From Streptomyces microflavus (lineage in GTDB: Bacteria; Actinomycetota; Actinomycetes; Streptomycetales; Streptomycetaceae), in assembly GCF_014650075.1 (NCBI RefSeq), contig NZ_BMUG01000008.1, positions 1-64,000 on the forward strand: a stretch of DNA of 64,000 nt, in the 5' to 3' direction. This document shows positions 7,512 to 15,974 of this stretch, one piece after another (position 1 is the stretch's first letter; each line of letters starts with the position of its first letter). Both the position numbers and the translations under genes were made by a program. The notes beneath the pieces were generated by a model that did not search any database, was not told where the DNA came from, and worked only from the letters and a program-made list of their open reading frames with translations.

Positions 7512-8195
7512 TTGTCATTTCTCACCCTGGGTCATCGCGGAGTGATGGGCGTCGAGCCCGAGAACACCCTGCGCTCCTTCGTCCGCGCGCAGGAGGCGGG
7601 GATGGACGCCATCGAGCTGGATCTGCACCTCAGCAAGGACGGCGCGCTCGCCGTGATGCACGACGCGGCCGTGGACCGTACGACCGACGGCACCGGGCCG
7701 ATCGCGGGCAAGACCCTGGCGGAGCTGCGTGAGCTCGACGCCGGGAAGGGCGAGCGGGTGCCGGTCTTCGAGGAGGTCCTGGACGCGGTGGACGCCCCGC
7801 TCCAGGCCGAGATCAAGGACGTGGCGGCGGCCCGGGCGCTGGCGGAGGTGCTGCTGGCCCGCGATCTGGTGGGGCGGGTGGAGGTCTCCTCGTTCCACGA
7901 CGAGGCCGTCACCGAGATCGCCCGGCTGGTGCCGGGGGTACGTACGGTCCTCATCGCCAGCCGCTGGAGCGGGGACATCGTGGAGCGGGCGAAGGCGGCG
8001 GGCGCAGCGACGCTGGCGCTGAACATCCGCCGGCTCACGCTGGAGGTGGTGGAACTGGCGCACGCGGAGAGCGTCAAGGTGATCGGCTGGGTGGTGAACA
8101 CCCAGGACCAGCTGCGCCTCGCCCGGGCGCTGAACCTGGACGGCGCGACCACGGACTTCCCCGAGATCCGCCGCACGGGCCGCTTCACCGCCTGA
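7512..8195 (+). CDS. Glycerophosphodiester phosphodiesterase
   Basis: A 227-residue GDPD TIM-barrel enzyme. The catalytic signature is H8-R9-G, then ENT at 17-19, the metal ligands E35 and D37 in IELDLHL, and VMHDAAVDRTTDG around residue 50. It hydrolyses glycerophosphodiesters to glycerol 3-phosphate and an alcohol. No signal peptide is present, so it acts on cytoplasmic lipid-degradation products. The start is TTG at 7512, with GAGG five bases before it; any later start would delete the HRG motif. The 3' end faces the acetyltransferase gene across a hairpin. Confidence 0.93.
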   Translation: MSFLTLGHRGVMGVEPENTLRSFVRAQEAGMDAIELDLHLSKDGALAVMHDAAVDRTTDGTGPIAGKTLAELRELDAGKGERVPVFEEVLDAVDAPLQAEIKDVAAARALAEVLLARDLVGRVEVSSFHDEAVTEIARLVPGVRTVLIASRWSGDIVERAKAAGAATLALNIRRLTLEVVELAHAESVKVIGWVVNTQDQLRLARALNLDGATTDFPEIRRTGRFTA

Positions 8196-8203
8196 GGCCC
8201 GCA

Positions 8204-8231
8204 CCCCCGCACCGGGGGCGGGCGCCCGCCC
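8204..8231. terminator. GC hairpins between convergent genes
   Basis: CCCCCG and CGGGGG pair around a three-base loop (8204-8218), overlapped by a 16-bp palindrome GGGCGGGCGCCCGCCC (8216-8231). Together they separate the convergent phosphodiesterase and acetyltransferase genes and probably terminate both. Confidence 0.6.
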
Positions 8232-8275
8232 GGGCCCCGGGCCGGCGTCCCCGTTGCGTGCCCCTAGGACACGCT

Positions 8276-8833
8276 CTAGCGGTCCCCGATGGTCTTGACC
8301 AGCAGCTCGAAGGCCAGATCGTCGCGCTGCGGGATGCCGAAGCGCTCGTCGCCGTACGGGAACGGCGTGAGCCGGCCGGTGCGCCGGTAGCCGCGCCGCT
8401 CGTACCAGGCGATCAGCTCCTCGCGCGCCGAGATCACCGTCATCTGCATCTCGGTGACGCCCCAGCTCTCACGGGCCGTGCGCTCGGCCTCGGCGATGAT
8501 CACCTTGCCGAGGCCGCCGCCCTGGGCGCCGGGGCGGACCGCGAACATCCCGAAGTACGCCGCGTCGCCGCGGTGTTCGAGCTGGCAGCAGGCGATCAGT
8601 TCACCCTCGCGCTCGACCGCAAGCAGCCGGCCCGCCGGAGCGTTGATCACCTGGCGCACGCCCTGCTCGTCGGTCCGCTGCCCCTCCAGGAGGTCGGCCT
8701 CCGTGGTCCAGCCGGTGCGGCTGGAGTCGCCGCGGTAGGCGGACTCGATGAGCGCCACCAGCGCCGGTGCGTCCGCATCGGTCGCGTCGCGGAAGGTCAG
8801 GCTGGCCGAGCCGGGTGGCGTGGCGGTGTCCAT
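8276..8833 (-). CDS. GNAT family N-acetyltransferase
   Basis: A 185-residue protein with a complete GNAT fold. Motif A is FAVRPGAQGGGLGKVIIAEA (acetyl-CoA pyrophosphate loop, Q-G-G-G-L-G), and YERRGYRRTGR is the motif B helix and strand. The substrate is unknown. The ATG at 8833 is chosen because GGAG lies at a good distance and the protein then begins MDTATPPGSASLTFRDATDAD; the frame stays open to 8875 but the extra residues look unrelated. It stands alone between convergent and divergent neighbours. Confidence 0.88.
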   Translation of the reverse strand: MDTATPPGSASLTFRDATDADAPALVALIESAYRGDSSRTGWTTEADLLEGQRTDEQGVRQVINAPAGRLLAVEREGELIACCQLEHRGDAAYFGMFAVRPGAQGGGLGKVIIAEAERTARESWGVTEMQMTVISAREELIAWYERRGYRRTGRLTPFPYGDERFGIPQRDDLAFELLVKTIGDR

Positions 8834-9027
8834 GGGGAACGCTCCGTTCTCTGCTGCTCTCTGCGTGCCGTGCACGCGTTCGGGTCGAGAGTAACGCGAC
8901 CCGGAGCGCCCCTTCCGGGCCCCGGCGCACCCCCTTCACGCCCCTGCGCGCCGGGTTCGGCGGCCCGGGCCTGGGCATCGACCAGGGGGTGCCGTACGTC
9001 GTCGTACGTCCGAGGGGGAGGTTCGCC

Positions 9028-9648
9028 GTGCACGGAGGGGCCCTGGCCGGCTGGCTGCTGATGGCGTTGTGCGCGGTGAGCGGCGCCTACTGCCTGCTGC
9101 GCACCCGCACCGGCACCCCGCAGGAGCGCAGAACCGCGCGCGGCGAGGCGCTGATGGGCTTCGGCATGGCGGCGATGGCCGTTCCGGCGGCGGTGCTGAC
9201 TCCCCCGGAGGGGGCCTGGGCGGTGTACGGGGTGGTGTTCGGCGCCGCCGCGCTGCGCGCCCTTTGGTCGGCCCGGCACGGCTCCCACCATCTGCACCAC
9301 CTGGTCGGTTCGCTGGCGATGGTCTACATGGCCGTGACGATGGCTCCGGGGGCGGCGGGCGCGGGCGGGCATGCCGGGCACGGGGCGGCGGCGGGAGGGG
9401 CCGGGGGCGTTCCGCTGCTGACGGGGGTGCTGCTCGTCTACTACGCGCTCTACGTGCTGCGCTCCGCCGGACATCTCATACCGGCGGGGACGGGCGTCGC
9501 GAGCTTCGCGGGCGGCAGTGCGGAAGGGGTCGTACGCGGCGGCGGGGACGGTGTCGTGGGCGGTACGACGGGCGGGGGGACCGAGCTGACGATGGCGTGC
9601 CGGCTCACGATGGGCATCGCCATGTTCGCCATGCTTCTCACCCTGTGA
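9028..9648 (+). CDS. DUF5134 domain-containing membrane protein
   Basis: A 206-residue protein with about five predicted membrane helices (for example GWLLMALCAVSGAYCLL, MGFGMAAMAVPAAVL, LLTGVLLVYYALYVL) and a His-rich stretch HGSHHLHHLVGSLAMVYMAV that could bind metal in the membrane. I recognise it as DUF5134, an uncharacterised actinobacterial family often found beside M56 peptidases, as here. The GTG start at 9028 has GGGGGAGG six bases upstream. The central glycine- and alanine-rich loop (residues about 118-128) probably faces solvent. Confidence 0.82.
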   Translation: MHGGALAGWLLMALCAVSGAYCLLRTRTGTPQERRTARGEALMGFGMAAMAVPAAVLTPPEGAWAVYGVVFGAAALRALWSARHGSHHLHHLVGSLAMVYMAVTMAPGAAGAGGHAGHGAAAGGAGGVPLLTGVLLVYYALYVLRSAGHLIPAGTGVASFAGGSAEGVVRGGGDGVVGGTTGGGTELTMACRLTMGIAMFAMLLTL

Positions 9649-9745
9649 GACAGATCGCGAGACAGGGGCCTTCCCAACCGTGGTCTACGTCACTTGCCGG
9701 GCGCAGCCGTACCCGCGGATCGCCCGCCCCTCATAGGCTGACGCC

Positions 9746-10681
9746 ATGCTGGTCTCCCTCGCGCTGCTGCTGCTCGGTGCACTGACCGCCCTGGTGACCC
9801 CGCGCCTGATGGCCCGGGCCCGGTGGCCGGAGCGGGAGCCGGTCGTGGCGCTGTGGGTGTGGCAGTGCGTGGTGGCCGGGGTCCTCGTGTCGTTCGCGCT
9901 CTCCATGACGTTCAGCGCGGCCGCCGCCTGGCAGGCGGTGCGCGGTCACGTCTTCGCCCCCGCCCCGCATGCCGTGGTCGAGGCGTACGCCCTGGCCGCG
10001 TACGGCCCCTGGTCGGCGGTCATCGCGGTGCTGCTGGCGCTGGGCGGGCTGTGGAGCGGCGCCATGCTCCTGCGGGAGATCGGGCGTGCGCGGCGGCGCC
10101 GCAGGCAGCGTCGGGCGGAACTGCTGGTCCGCTCTCCGCTGATGCCGGGCGAGGAGCCCGGCGCCGACCGCCTCGTGGTGCTGGAGGGCGAGCGTCCGGA
10201 CGCCTGGTGGCTGCCGGGGACGGCTCCGCAGCTGGTCATCACCACCGCCGCCCTCGGTCGGCTGAAGGGCCGTCAGCTGGACGCGGTGCTCGCCCATGAA
10301 CAGGGCCATGCCCGGGCCCGGCACGACTGGCTGCTGCACTGCTCCTCCGCACTGGCCATCGGCTTCCCGCAGATCCCGGTGTTCGCCGCCTTCCGCGACG
10401 AGATGCACCGCCTGGTCGAGCTGGCCGCCGACGACGTGGCCTCGCGCCGCTTCGGCCGGCTGACGACCGCGCTCGCCCTGGTCGGGCTCAACGAGGACCG
10501 CGGGGTCTTCGGCCCCTGCCCCACCCCGGACGCCCAAGTCCCGCTGCGCGTCAACCGGTTGCTGGCTCCGGTCGACCGGCTGACGGCGGGCCGCCGACTG
10601 CGCCTGACGGCGGCGGCCGCGCTGGTGCCGGTCGTCCCGCTCGTGGTGGCTTTCGTTCCGGGACTCCGCGCTCTGGGTTAG
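9746..10681 (+). CDS. M56 family membrane metallopeptidase
   Basis: A 311-residue zinc protease of the BlaR1/MecR1 peptidase family. Helices occupy residues 1-20, 35-60 and 85-110. The zinc motif is H184-E-Q-G-H188, and ELAADD near 225-230 supplies the third ligand. A short helix follows the catalytic domain and there is no C-terminal penicillin-binding sensor domain. No BlaI-type repressor is adjacent, unlike the second M56 gene at 43906; its partner is DUF5134. It is probably leaderless: TAGGCT (9734-9739) lies six bases before the ATG and no ribosome binding site is present. Confidence 0.9.
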   Translation: MLVSLALLLLGALTALVTPRLMARARWPEREPVVALWVWQCVVAGVLVSFALSMTFSAAAAWQAVRGHVFAPAPHAVVEAYALAAYGPWSAVIAVLLALGGLWSGAMLLREIGRARRRRRQRRAELLVRSPLMPGEEPGADRLVVLEGERPDAWWLPGTAPQLVITTAALGRLKGRQLDAVLAHEQGHARARHDWLLHCSSALAIGFPQIPVFAAFRDEMHRLVELAADDVASRRFGRLTTALALVGLNEDRGVFGPCPTPDAQVPLRVNRLLAPVDRLTAGRRLRLTAAAALVPVVPLVVAFVPGLRALG

Positions 10682-10756
10682 CCACAGGGCCGGGACTTCA
10701 CACCCCGGCTCGGCCACACGGCCCGGAATTCCGCGCTCCGGGTTGGCCACAGGGCA
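10661..10756. repeat. Three-copy 32-bp tandem array at the M56 stop codon
   Basis: Three contiguous imperfect units of 32 bp (10661-10692, 10693-10724, 10725-10756). The first spans the last M56 codons and the TAG stop; units 1 and 3 share GCCACAGGGC and CCGCGCTC, while unit 2 is more diverged. It fills the space up to the PAP2 phosphatase gene. Confidence 0.7.
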
Positions 10757-10779
10757 GTTGCGTCCGCGAGGATCGCCCC

Positions 10780-11472
10780 ATGCCCTCCCCCCAAGCCCCC
10801 CGGCCGGCCCTCTCCCCCCGCCCCTCGGCCGCCCTGGCCGCAGGAACCGTGGGCATCGCCCTGTTCACGGTGCTGCTCGCCCTGGTCGCGGCGGAGTGGT
10901 CCCCACTGATGACCCTGGACCGTACGGTCGCGGAGAGTCTGCACCGGCACGCGGTGGCCGATCCCGGGCTGGTCCGGGTCAACCGGGTGCTGACGGACTG
11001 GTTCTGGGACCCGTGGACGATGCGGGCACTGATCGCGGCGGCCGTGATCGCCCTGTGGTGGCGCGGCGCACGGCTGCTCGCCCTCTGGGTGGCCGCCGCC
11101 AGTCTGCTCGGCTCCCTCCTCTCGCAAGGGGTGAAGGCCGCCGTGGACCGCGAGCGCCCCCGCTGGCCGGATCCGGTGGACTCGGCCCACTTCTCGGCCT
11201 TCCCCTCCGGCCACGCCATGACGGCCGTGGTGAGCTGCGGGCTGCTCCTGTGGCTGCTGCGGCTGTACGGCGCGGGCCCGGCCCTGTGGGCCGTGGCGGT
11301 GGCCGTGGCGGTCGTCTCCGCGATCGGGGTGGCGGTGACCCGGGTGTACCTGGGGGTGCACTGGCTGACCGATGTGGTGGGCGGGGCGTTGCTGGGGGTG
11401 GCGGTGGTGGCGTTCACCGTCGCCGCATACCCCGGGAGCCCGTCCCGCCGGGCGCCGGAGCCCGAGGTGTGA
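10780..11472 (+). CDS. Phosphatase PAP2 family protein
   Basis: A 230-residue membrane phosphatase. The three PAP2 signatures are complete: K119-x6-R126-P127 (KAAVDRERP), SGH at 143-145, and R188-x5-H194-x3-D198 (TRVYLGVHWLTD). About six helices are predicted. Enzymes of this type dephosphorylate lipid phosphates such as undecaprenyl diphosphate or phosphatidic acid on the outer membrane face. The ATG at 10780 has GAGGA upstream. Tandem arrays flank the gene on both sides. Confidence 0.92.
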   Translation: MPSPQAPRPALSPRPSAALAAGTVGIALFTVLLALVAAEWSPLMTLDRTVAESLHRHAVADPGLVRVNRVLTDWFWDPWTMRALIAAAVIALWWRGARLLALWVAAASLLGSLLSQGVKAAVDRERPRWPDPVDSAHFSAFPSGHAMTAVVSCGLLLWLLRLYGAGPALWAVAVAVAVVSAIGVAVTRVYLGVHWLTDVVGGALLGVAVVAFTVAAYPGSPSRRAPEPEV

Positions 11473-11560
11473 GCCAGATCCCGTCCCGGACCCGCGATGT
11501 GAGCGAAATCCCGTCCCGAACCCCCGCTGTGTGAGGGATATCCCGTCCCGCAAGGGGTCG
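11469..11560. repeat. Three-copy tandem array at the PAP2 stop codon
   Basis: Three contiguous units of 30, 32 and 30 bp, each starting GTGAG and carrying ATCCCGTCCCG. The first unit contains the TGA stop of the PAP2 gene, so the stop context is repeated three times. It lies between the PAP2 gene and the small gene at 11593. Confidence 0.75.
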
Positions 11561-11592
11561 GATCATCGGATCGGGGCCGTAGCCTTGTATCC

Positions 11593-11772
11593 ATGTCCCC
11601 GATGTCGTCGTCGTCCGTTTCCACGCGCTCCGCCACAGAGGTCAACGCGGCCATCCGCGGCCTGTGGCAGCGCTCGGGCGGTTACCTGTCCCCGCAGGAC
11701 GAGGCCGAGTACCAGCGTCTGCTGGTGGAGTGGGCCGCCGCGACCGGCGGCAACGCCCGTACCGCCGTCTGA
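11593..11772 (+). CDS. Small conserved-looking protein (59 residues)
   Basis: A 59-residue acidic protein with a Ser-rich N-terminus and a helical C-terminal part that includes NAAIRGLWQRSGGYL and DEAEYQRLLVEWAAATG. Codon use is typical of the neighbours (third-position G/C almost throughout), and the frame is preceded by a -10-like TAGCCT (11580-11585) seven bases before the ATG, so it may be leaderless. A second in-frame ATG follows three codons later. No function is recognised. Confidence 0.65.
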   Translation: MSPMSSSSVSTRSATEVNAAIRGLWQRSGGYLSPQDEAEYQRLLVEWAAATGGNARTAV

Positions 11773-11981
11773 GCCCTCGTCCGGGCCGGCGCCCCGGGGA
11801 CACACACCTGACTCCGGCGATCCCCCGCGTCGCCGGATCCAGGCGCGCCCCTCGGCCGCGCCTGAAGCAGGCAGGACCATGGGCCGCGTCGGAGGCCGGA
11901 GTTGCGGGGCCCGCCGACACAGGGATACAGCATGTCCCGGGCCGGCTCATCGGTCAATGAATATTCTGTGACGCACACGCG

Positions 11982-12031
11982 GGGGCCGGCGCCTGCCGGG
12001 CGGGAAGAACCGCCCGGCGGACGCCGGCCCC
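11982..12031. terminator. Large hairpin terminator
   Basis: Outer arms GGGGCCGGCG and CGCCGGCCCC enclose inner arms CCGGGCGG and CCGCCCGG with a six-base GAAGAA loop and a nearly paired interior loop. It lies between the plus-strand small gene and the 3' end of the convergent LVIVD gene. The remaining bases of 11773-12070 show no gene I can support. Confidence 0.75.
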
Positions 12032-12070
12032 GAAGTGCGGGACGGACGGAAGACCTCTCCTGCCGACGGA

Positions 12071-13564
12071 TCAGCGGTCGAAGTAGTCCGGCTGCGTCTG
12101 CACGTTGAGCCCGTCCAGCTTCACCCGGTCCGCCGGGTCGGTACGCCGGTCGTTCAGCTTCAGCACGTCGAAGCCCTTGGCGATGTCGCTGGAGTAGATG
12201 TAGCCGTTGTAGTAGTACGCCGACCAGGGGCCGGCCGTGGTCACCTGACCGAGCGTGACCGGGCCGCGCTCGAAGAAGGCGATCTCCTTGGGCTTGGCCG
12301 AGTTGGTGAAGTCCCAGACGGAGATGCCGCCCTGGTACCAGGCCTGGACCATCAGGTCCTTGCCCTTCACCGGGATGATCGAGCCGTTGTGGGCGACGCA
12401 GACCTCGACGTCGGCCTGGTGGCGGTCGATCTTGAAGTAGCTGCGGAAGACCAGCTTGCGCTTGTCGCCCTTGCCCACGATGTCGTAGATGCCGTCGGCA
12501 CCCCGCTTGGGGCCGATCTGCTCGTTGCAGGTGGCCGCGCCGCCGCCGCCGAGCTCATCGGTGAAGACGACCTTGTTCGCACCCTGGTTGAAGGTGGCCG
12601 AGTGCCAGAACGCGAAGTTCACGTTGTCCTGGACCCGGTCGATGATCTTCGGGTTTGCCGGGTCCTTGATGGAGAACAGCAGGCCGTCACCCATGCAGGC
12701 ACCGGCGGCCAGGTCCTTGGAGGGCAGGACCGTGATGTCGTGGCAGCCCGTCGTCTTGGAGACGCCCGGGTTCTCGGGCGCTCCCGGGTTGCCGCCGTCC
12801 GGGAAGAGCACCGGGAAGCTCACGATCCGGGCCTTCTGCGGCTTCTTGACCGGCACCTTGATGATGGAGATGCCGTCGTGCGGCGGCTGGCAGTCGGGGA
12901 ACGTCTCGTTCGGCGAGTACGAGGAGACGTAGATGTAGATGTTCTTCTTGCCGTCCGGCACCAGGGTGTGGGTGTGCGAGCCGCAGGCGGTCTCGACAGC
13001 CGCGATGTACCGGGGGTTGCGCTTGTTGCTGATGTCGAAGATCTTCATGCCCTCCCAGGAGGACTTCTCCGTGGCGGGCTGGGTGGTGCTGGAGCAGGAG
13101 TCGTCACTGCGCGAGGAGTCGGTGGACAGGAACAGCAGGTTCCCGGAGACCGAGATGTCGTTCTGCGAGCCCGGGCAGAGGACCTCGGAGACCGTCTTCG
13201 GCTTCTTCGGGTTGCTGATGTCGTAGATGACGAAGCCGTCGTAGTTGCCGACGTAGGCGTACTTGCCCTGGAACGCGAGGTCCGTGTTGAGGCCCTTGAG
13301 GGCGCCCTTCGGGACGTTCGTCAGGTGCTTGATGTTGGAGCTGTGGACGATCTCGTCCACGCCGGGTATGTCACCGCCGCGGATGGCGGCGCGGGCCTCG
13401 GCCTGCTGACTGGTGGTCACGGAGCCGCGTTCGGCCGGTGCATCGCCCGGGTCGGGCGTCGCGGCTGCGGGTGCGGCCGTCAGCAGCGCGGCGAAGAGCC
13501 CGGCCGCGGCTGCTGCCACGCCCAGACGTCTGCGCCGCACGCGGGTGGTGTGCAACGAGATCAC
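12071..13564 (-). CDS. Secreted LVIVD-repeat protein
   Basis: A 497-residue protein with an Arg-rich N-terminus, a hydrophobic core and AAPAAATP, a likely Sec or Tat-independent signal peptide cleaved near residue 35. The mature part has repeated beta-propeller units of the LVIVD type, such as YAYVGNYDGFVIYDISNP, MKIFDISNKRNP, LLFSIKDPANPKII and GISVWDFTNSAKPK, with several paired cysteines as expected of an extracellular protein. Function is unknown; members are predicted surface or secreted propellers. The GTG at 13564 has GGAGG five bases upstream. It is divergent from the DUF305 lipoprotein gene, a pairing I have seen in other streptomycetes. Confidence 0.88.
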   Translation of the reverse strand: MISLHTTRVRRRRLGVAAAAAGLFAALLTAAPAAATPDPGDAPAERGSVTTSQQAEARAAIRGGDIPGVDEIVHSSNIKHLTNVPKGALKGLNTDLAFQGKYAYVGNYDGFVIYDISNPKKPKTVSEVLCPGSQNDISVSGNLLFLSTDSSRSDDSCSSTTQPATEKSSWEGMKIFDISNKRNPRYIAAVETACGSHTHTLVPDGKKNIYIYVSSYSPNETFPDCQPPHDGISIIKVPVKKPQKARIVSFPVLFPDGGNPGAPENPGVSKTTGCHDITVLPSKDLAAGACMGDGLLFSIKDPANPKIIDRVQDNVNFAFWHSATFNQGANKVVFTDELGGGGAATCNEQIGPKRGADGIYDIVGKGDKRKLVFRSYFKIDRHQADVEVCVAHNGSIIPVKGKDLMVQAWYQGGISVWDFTNSAKPKEIAFFERGPVTLGQVTTAGPWSAYYYNGYIYSSDIAKGFDVLKLNDRRTDPADRVKLDGLNVQTQPDYFDR

Positions 13565-13742
13565 TGCGTCCTCCCTTGTATCCGTTCGGGGTTCGAACGG
13601 TTCACGGACCCCGGCAGTATCGTCCCTCCCATGTACACATCAACAGATGGCAACAGAGACGTAATGAAGTTTTTGATCTTTGCGCCCGCGGAAGCGTGCT
13701 AGGAACGGTCTGCAACACACTCATATGGCACAGGAGGTCGCC

Positions 13743-14408
13743 GTGTTGATCCACCGTCCGTCCGCCCGTCTGCGCGCAACCGCCCTCACGGCAGCGGTGG
13801 TCGCCGCTGTACTCGTCCTGGGCGGCTGCGACGGCGACGGCGAGACGAAACCGGCCGCCGGCAAGGACGCAGGTCCCAAGGTGGTGGCCCCCGGCAGACC
13901 GGGCGAGCCCGCCCGGAAGCTCACCGCCGAGGAGGCCGCGAAGGAAGCGAGCAGGGACACCGCGAACTCCGCCGACTTCCGTTATGCGCAGATGATGATT
14001 GAGCACCACTCCCAGGCCCTCGTGATGACCGAACTCGCCCCGGACCGGGCCTCGGACACGACCGTCAAAAGGCTCGCCGAGCGCATATCCGCAGGCCAGA
14101 AGCCTGAGATCGGCGCGATGGAAGGATGGCTGAAAAACAACGGTGGCGAGGACCGTAAACAGCCCCACGACCACGCGGGAATGCCCGGCATGGCGACCGG
14201 GGCCCAGCTGAAGGAGTTGCGCGCGGCGAAGGGCAAGGCCTTCGACGAGCTCTTCCTTGAGCTGATGATCACCCATCACCAGGGGGCGATCACCATGGCC
14301 ACGGAGGCGCTCTCCGAGGGGAACGACGTGTTCGTCGAGGAGATGGCGAGCGATGTCGTCGCCCAGCAGACGGTGGAGATCAACCGGATGCGCGCGCTGA
14401 TGGCGTGA
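13743..14408 (+). CDS. DUF305 domain lipoprotein
   Basis: A 221-residue lipoprotein. The signal peptide ends in the lipobox VLGGC, with lipidated C29. The mature part is a ferritin-like DUF305 helical domain with two His pairs in equivalent repeats, MMIEHHSQAL and LMITHHQGAI, and a loop HDHAGMPGM rich in His and Met. This suggests copper or another soft metal (inference). The GTG at 13743 has AGGAGG five bases upstream and starts a proper signal peptide; longer upstream starts do not. It is anchored on the outer membrane face and divergent from the LVIVD gene. Confidence 0.9.
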   Translation: MLIHRPSARLRATALTAAVVAAVLVLGGCDGDGETKPAAGKDAGPKVVAPGRPGEPARKLTAEEAAKEASRDTANSADFRYAQMMIEHHSQALVMTELAPDRASDTTVKRLAERISAGQKPEIGAMEGWLKNNGGEDRKQPHDHAGMPGMATGAQLKELRAAKGKAFDELFLELMITHHQGAITMATEALSEGNDVFVEEMASDVVAQQTVEINRMRALMA

Positions 14409-14496
14409 GCGCCGGGCCGTCCCCGCGCCCCGGTGGCTTGAGCGCCGGGCAGCCCGCGACCCGGTGGCGTGAGCGCCGGGCAGCCCGCCTTCCGGG
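14402..14496. repeat. Three-copy tandem array at the DUF305 stop codon
   Basis: Three units starting at 14402, 14435 and 14466 (33, 31 and about 31 bp), each with TGAGCGCCGGGC. The first contains the gene's TGA stop. It precedes the ferredoxin reductase gene. Confidence 0.75.
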
Positions 14497-14539
14497 TGTC
14501 GGTGCGATGCTGGAAGCACCCTCCGGGAAGAGGTGCGCC

Positions 14540-15931
14540 GTGCTCCGTGTCGCCGTCGTCGGTTCCGGCCCCAGCGGGGTCTACACCGCCCAGGCCCTGC
14601 TGAACCAGTCCCTCGTGCCCGATGTCCGCGTCCACGTCCTGGACCGGCTGCCCACCCCGTACGGCCTGGTGCGGTACGGGGTCGCCCCCGACCACGAGAA
14701 GATCAAGTCGCTCCAGAACAGCCTGCGGGCGGTCCTGGAGGACGAGCGGGTCACCTTCGTCGGCCATGTGCAGATCGGCGGTACGGGCGGCGTCTCCCCG
14801 GCCCGGCTGGCGGAGCTGTACCACGCGGTCGTCTACTGCGTCGGGGCCGCGGCCGACCGCCCGCTGGCGGTGCCGGGCGAGGATCTGCCGGGGAGCTACT
14901 CCGCCACCCGGTTCGTCTCCTGGTACAGCGCGCATCCGGACATCGCTCCCGACGGCTTCGCCCTTCAGGCCCGCTCGGCCGTGGTGATCGGGGTCGGCAA
15001 CGTGGCGGTCGACGTGGCCCGGATCCTGGCGCGCGGCGCCGACGAGCTGCGCGCCACCGATGTGCCCAGGGCCGCACTCGGGGCGCTCGCCGGGAGCCGG
15101 GTGCGCGAGGTGCACATCGCGGGCCGCCGCGGACCCTCCCAGGCCCGGTTCACCACCAAGGAGCTGCGGGAGCTGGGGGCGCTGCCCGGGGCCCGGATCG
15201 TCGTCGACCCGGCGGAGCTGGCCATGGACCCTGCCTACGCGGCCCAGGAGGGGCTGCCGCTGCCCGCGGTGGTGCGGCGGAACCTGGAGGTGCTGCGCGG
15301 CTGGTCGGCGGAGGGGGAGCCCGCGGTGCCGGTGCACGGGCATCCCGCGGTCTCCGACGCCGTACGCCGGATCCGGCTGCGGTTCTTCCTGCGCCCGGTC
15401 GAGCTGCTGGAGCGCGGCGGCCGGGTCGCCGGGGTGCGGTTCGCTCGTACGGCCCCGGACGGCGCCGGGGGCGTACAGGACACCGGTGGGTACGAGGACG
15501 TGGAGGCCCAGCTCGTGCTGCGGGCCGTCGGCTACCGGGGGGTGGAGCTGCCCGGCCTGCCCTTCGACCCGGTGCGCGGGACGGTGCCGCACGCGGCGGG
15601 GCGGGTCCTGCGGGACGGGGTGCCCTCGCCCGGTGAGTACGTGGCGGGGTGGATCAAGCGGGGCCCGACCGGGGTGATCGGTTCGAACCGGTCCTGCGCC
15701 AAGGAGACCGTCGCCTCGCTGATCGAGGACGCGCCGCTGCTCGCCCGGCGGCCGGCTGCCGACGACCCGCTGGCCGTGCTGCGGGCGTGGGGGCTGCGGC
15801 CGGTGGAGTGGGACGGCTGGCTGTCGATCGAGCGCGCGGAGGCGGCCCTGGGGCGTTCGCTGGGGCGGGGGCCGGTGAAGATCCCCGACTGGCCGGGGCT
15901 GCTGGCGGCGGCGCGGGGCGAGGAGGGGTGA
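14540..15931 (+). CDS. Ferredoxin-NADP+ reductase, FprA / adrenodoxin reductase type
   Basis: A 463-residue flavoprotein. The N-terminal FAD motif VAVVGSGPSGVYTAQAL starts at residue 4; the NADP-binding motif is VVIGVGNVAVDVARIL near 155; the C-terminal GWIKRGPTGVIGSNRSCAKE is the adrenodoxin-reductase-type signature. It moves electrons between NADPH and ferredoxin, for example for P450 enzymes. The GTG at 14540 has AGAGG six bases upstream and directly precedes the FAD motif. It stands alone, convergent with a methyltransferase. Confidence 0.93.
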   Translation: MLRVAVVGSGPSGVYTAQALLNQSLVPDVRVHVLDRLPTPYGLVRYGVAPDHEKIKSLQNSLRAVLEDERVTFVGHVQIGGTGGVSPARLAELYHAVVYCVGAAADRPLAVPGEDLPGSYSATRFVSWYSAHPDIAPDGFALQARSAVVIGVGNVAVDVARILARGADELRATDVPRAALGALAGSRVREVHIAGRRGPSQARFTTKELRELGALPGARIVVDPAELAMDPAYAAQEGLPLPAVVRRNLEVLRGWSAEGEPAVPVHGHPAVSDAVRRIRLRFFLRPVELLERGGRVAGVRFARTAPDGAGGVQDTGGYEDVEAQLVLRAVGYRGVELPGLPFDPVRGTVPHAAGRVLRDGVPSPGEYVAGWIKRGPTGVIGSNRSCAKETVASLIEDAPLLARRPAADDPLAVLRAWGLRPVEWDGWLSIERAEAALGRSLGRGPVKIPDWPGLLAAARGEEG

Positions 15932-15946
15932 GACCCCCTGCGCCGC

Positions 15947-15964
15947 CCCGGGCCGGGCGGCCCG
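15947..15964. terminator. Short GC hairpin between convergent genes
   Basis: CCGGGCCG and CGGCCCGG are perfect 8-bp arms. It lies between the reductase stop (15931) and the methyltransferase stop (15975) and is a likely bidirectional terminator. Confidence 0.5.
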
Positions 15965-15974
15965 GCCCCCTGCG

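Noticed and set aside
10661..10756. Tandem repeats as a possible CRISPR array
   Set aside because: Units are contiguous with no unique spacers, only three copies occur, and no cas gene is present.
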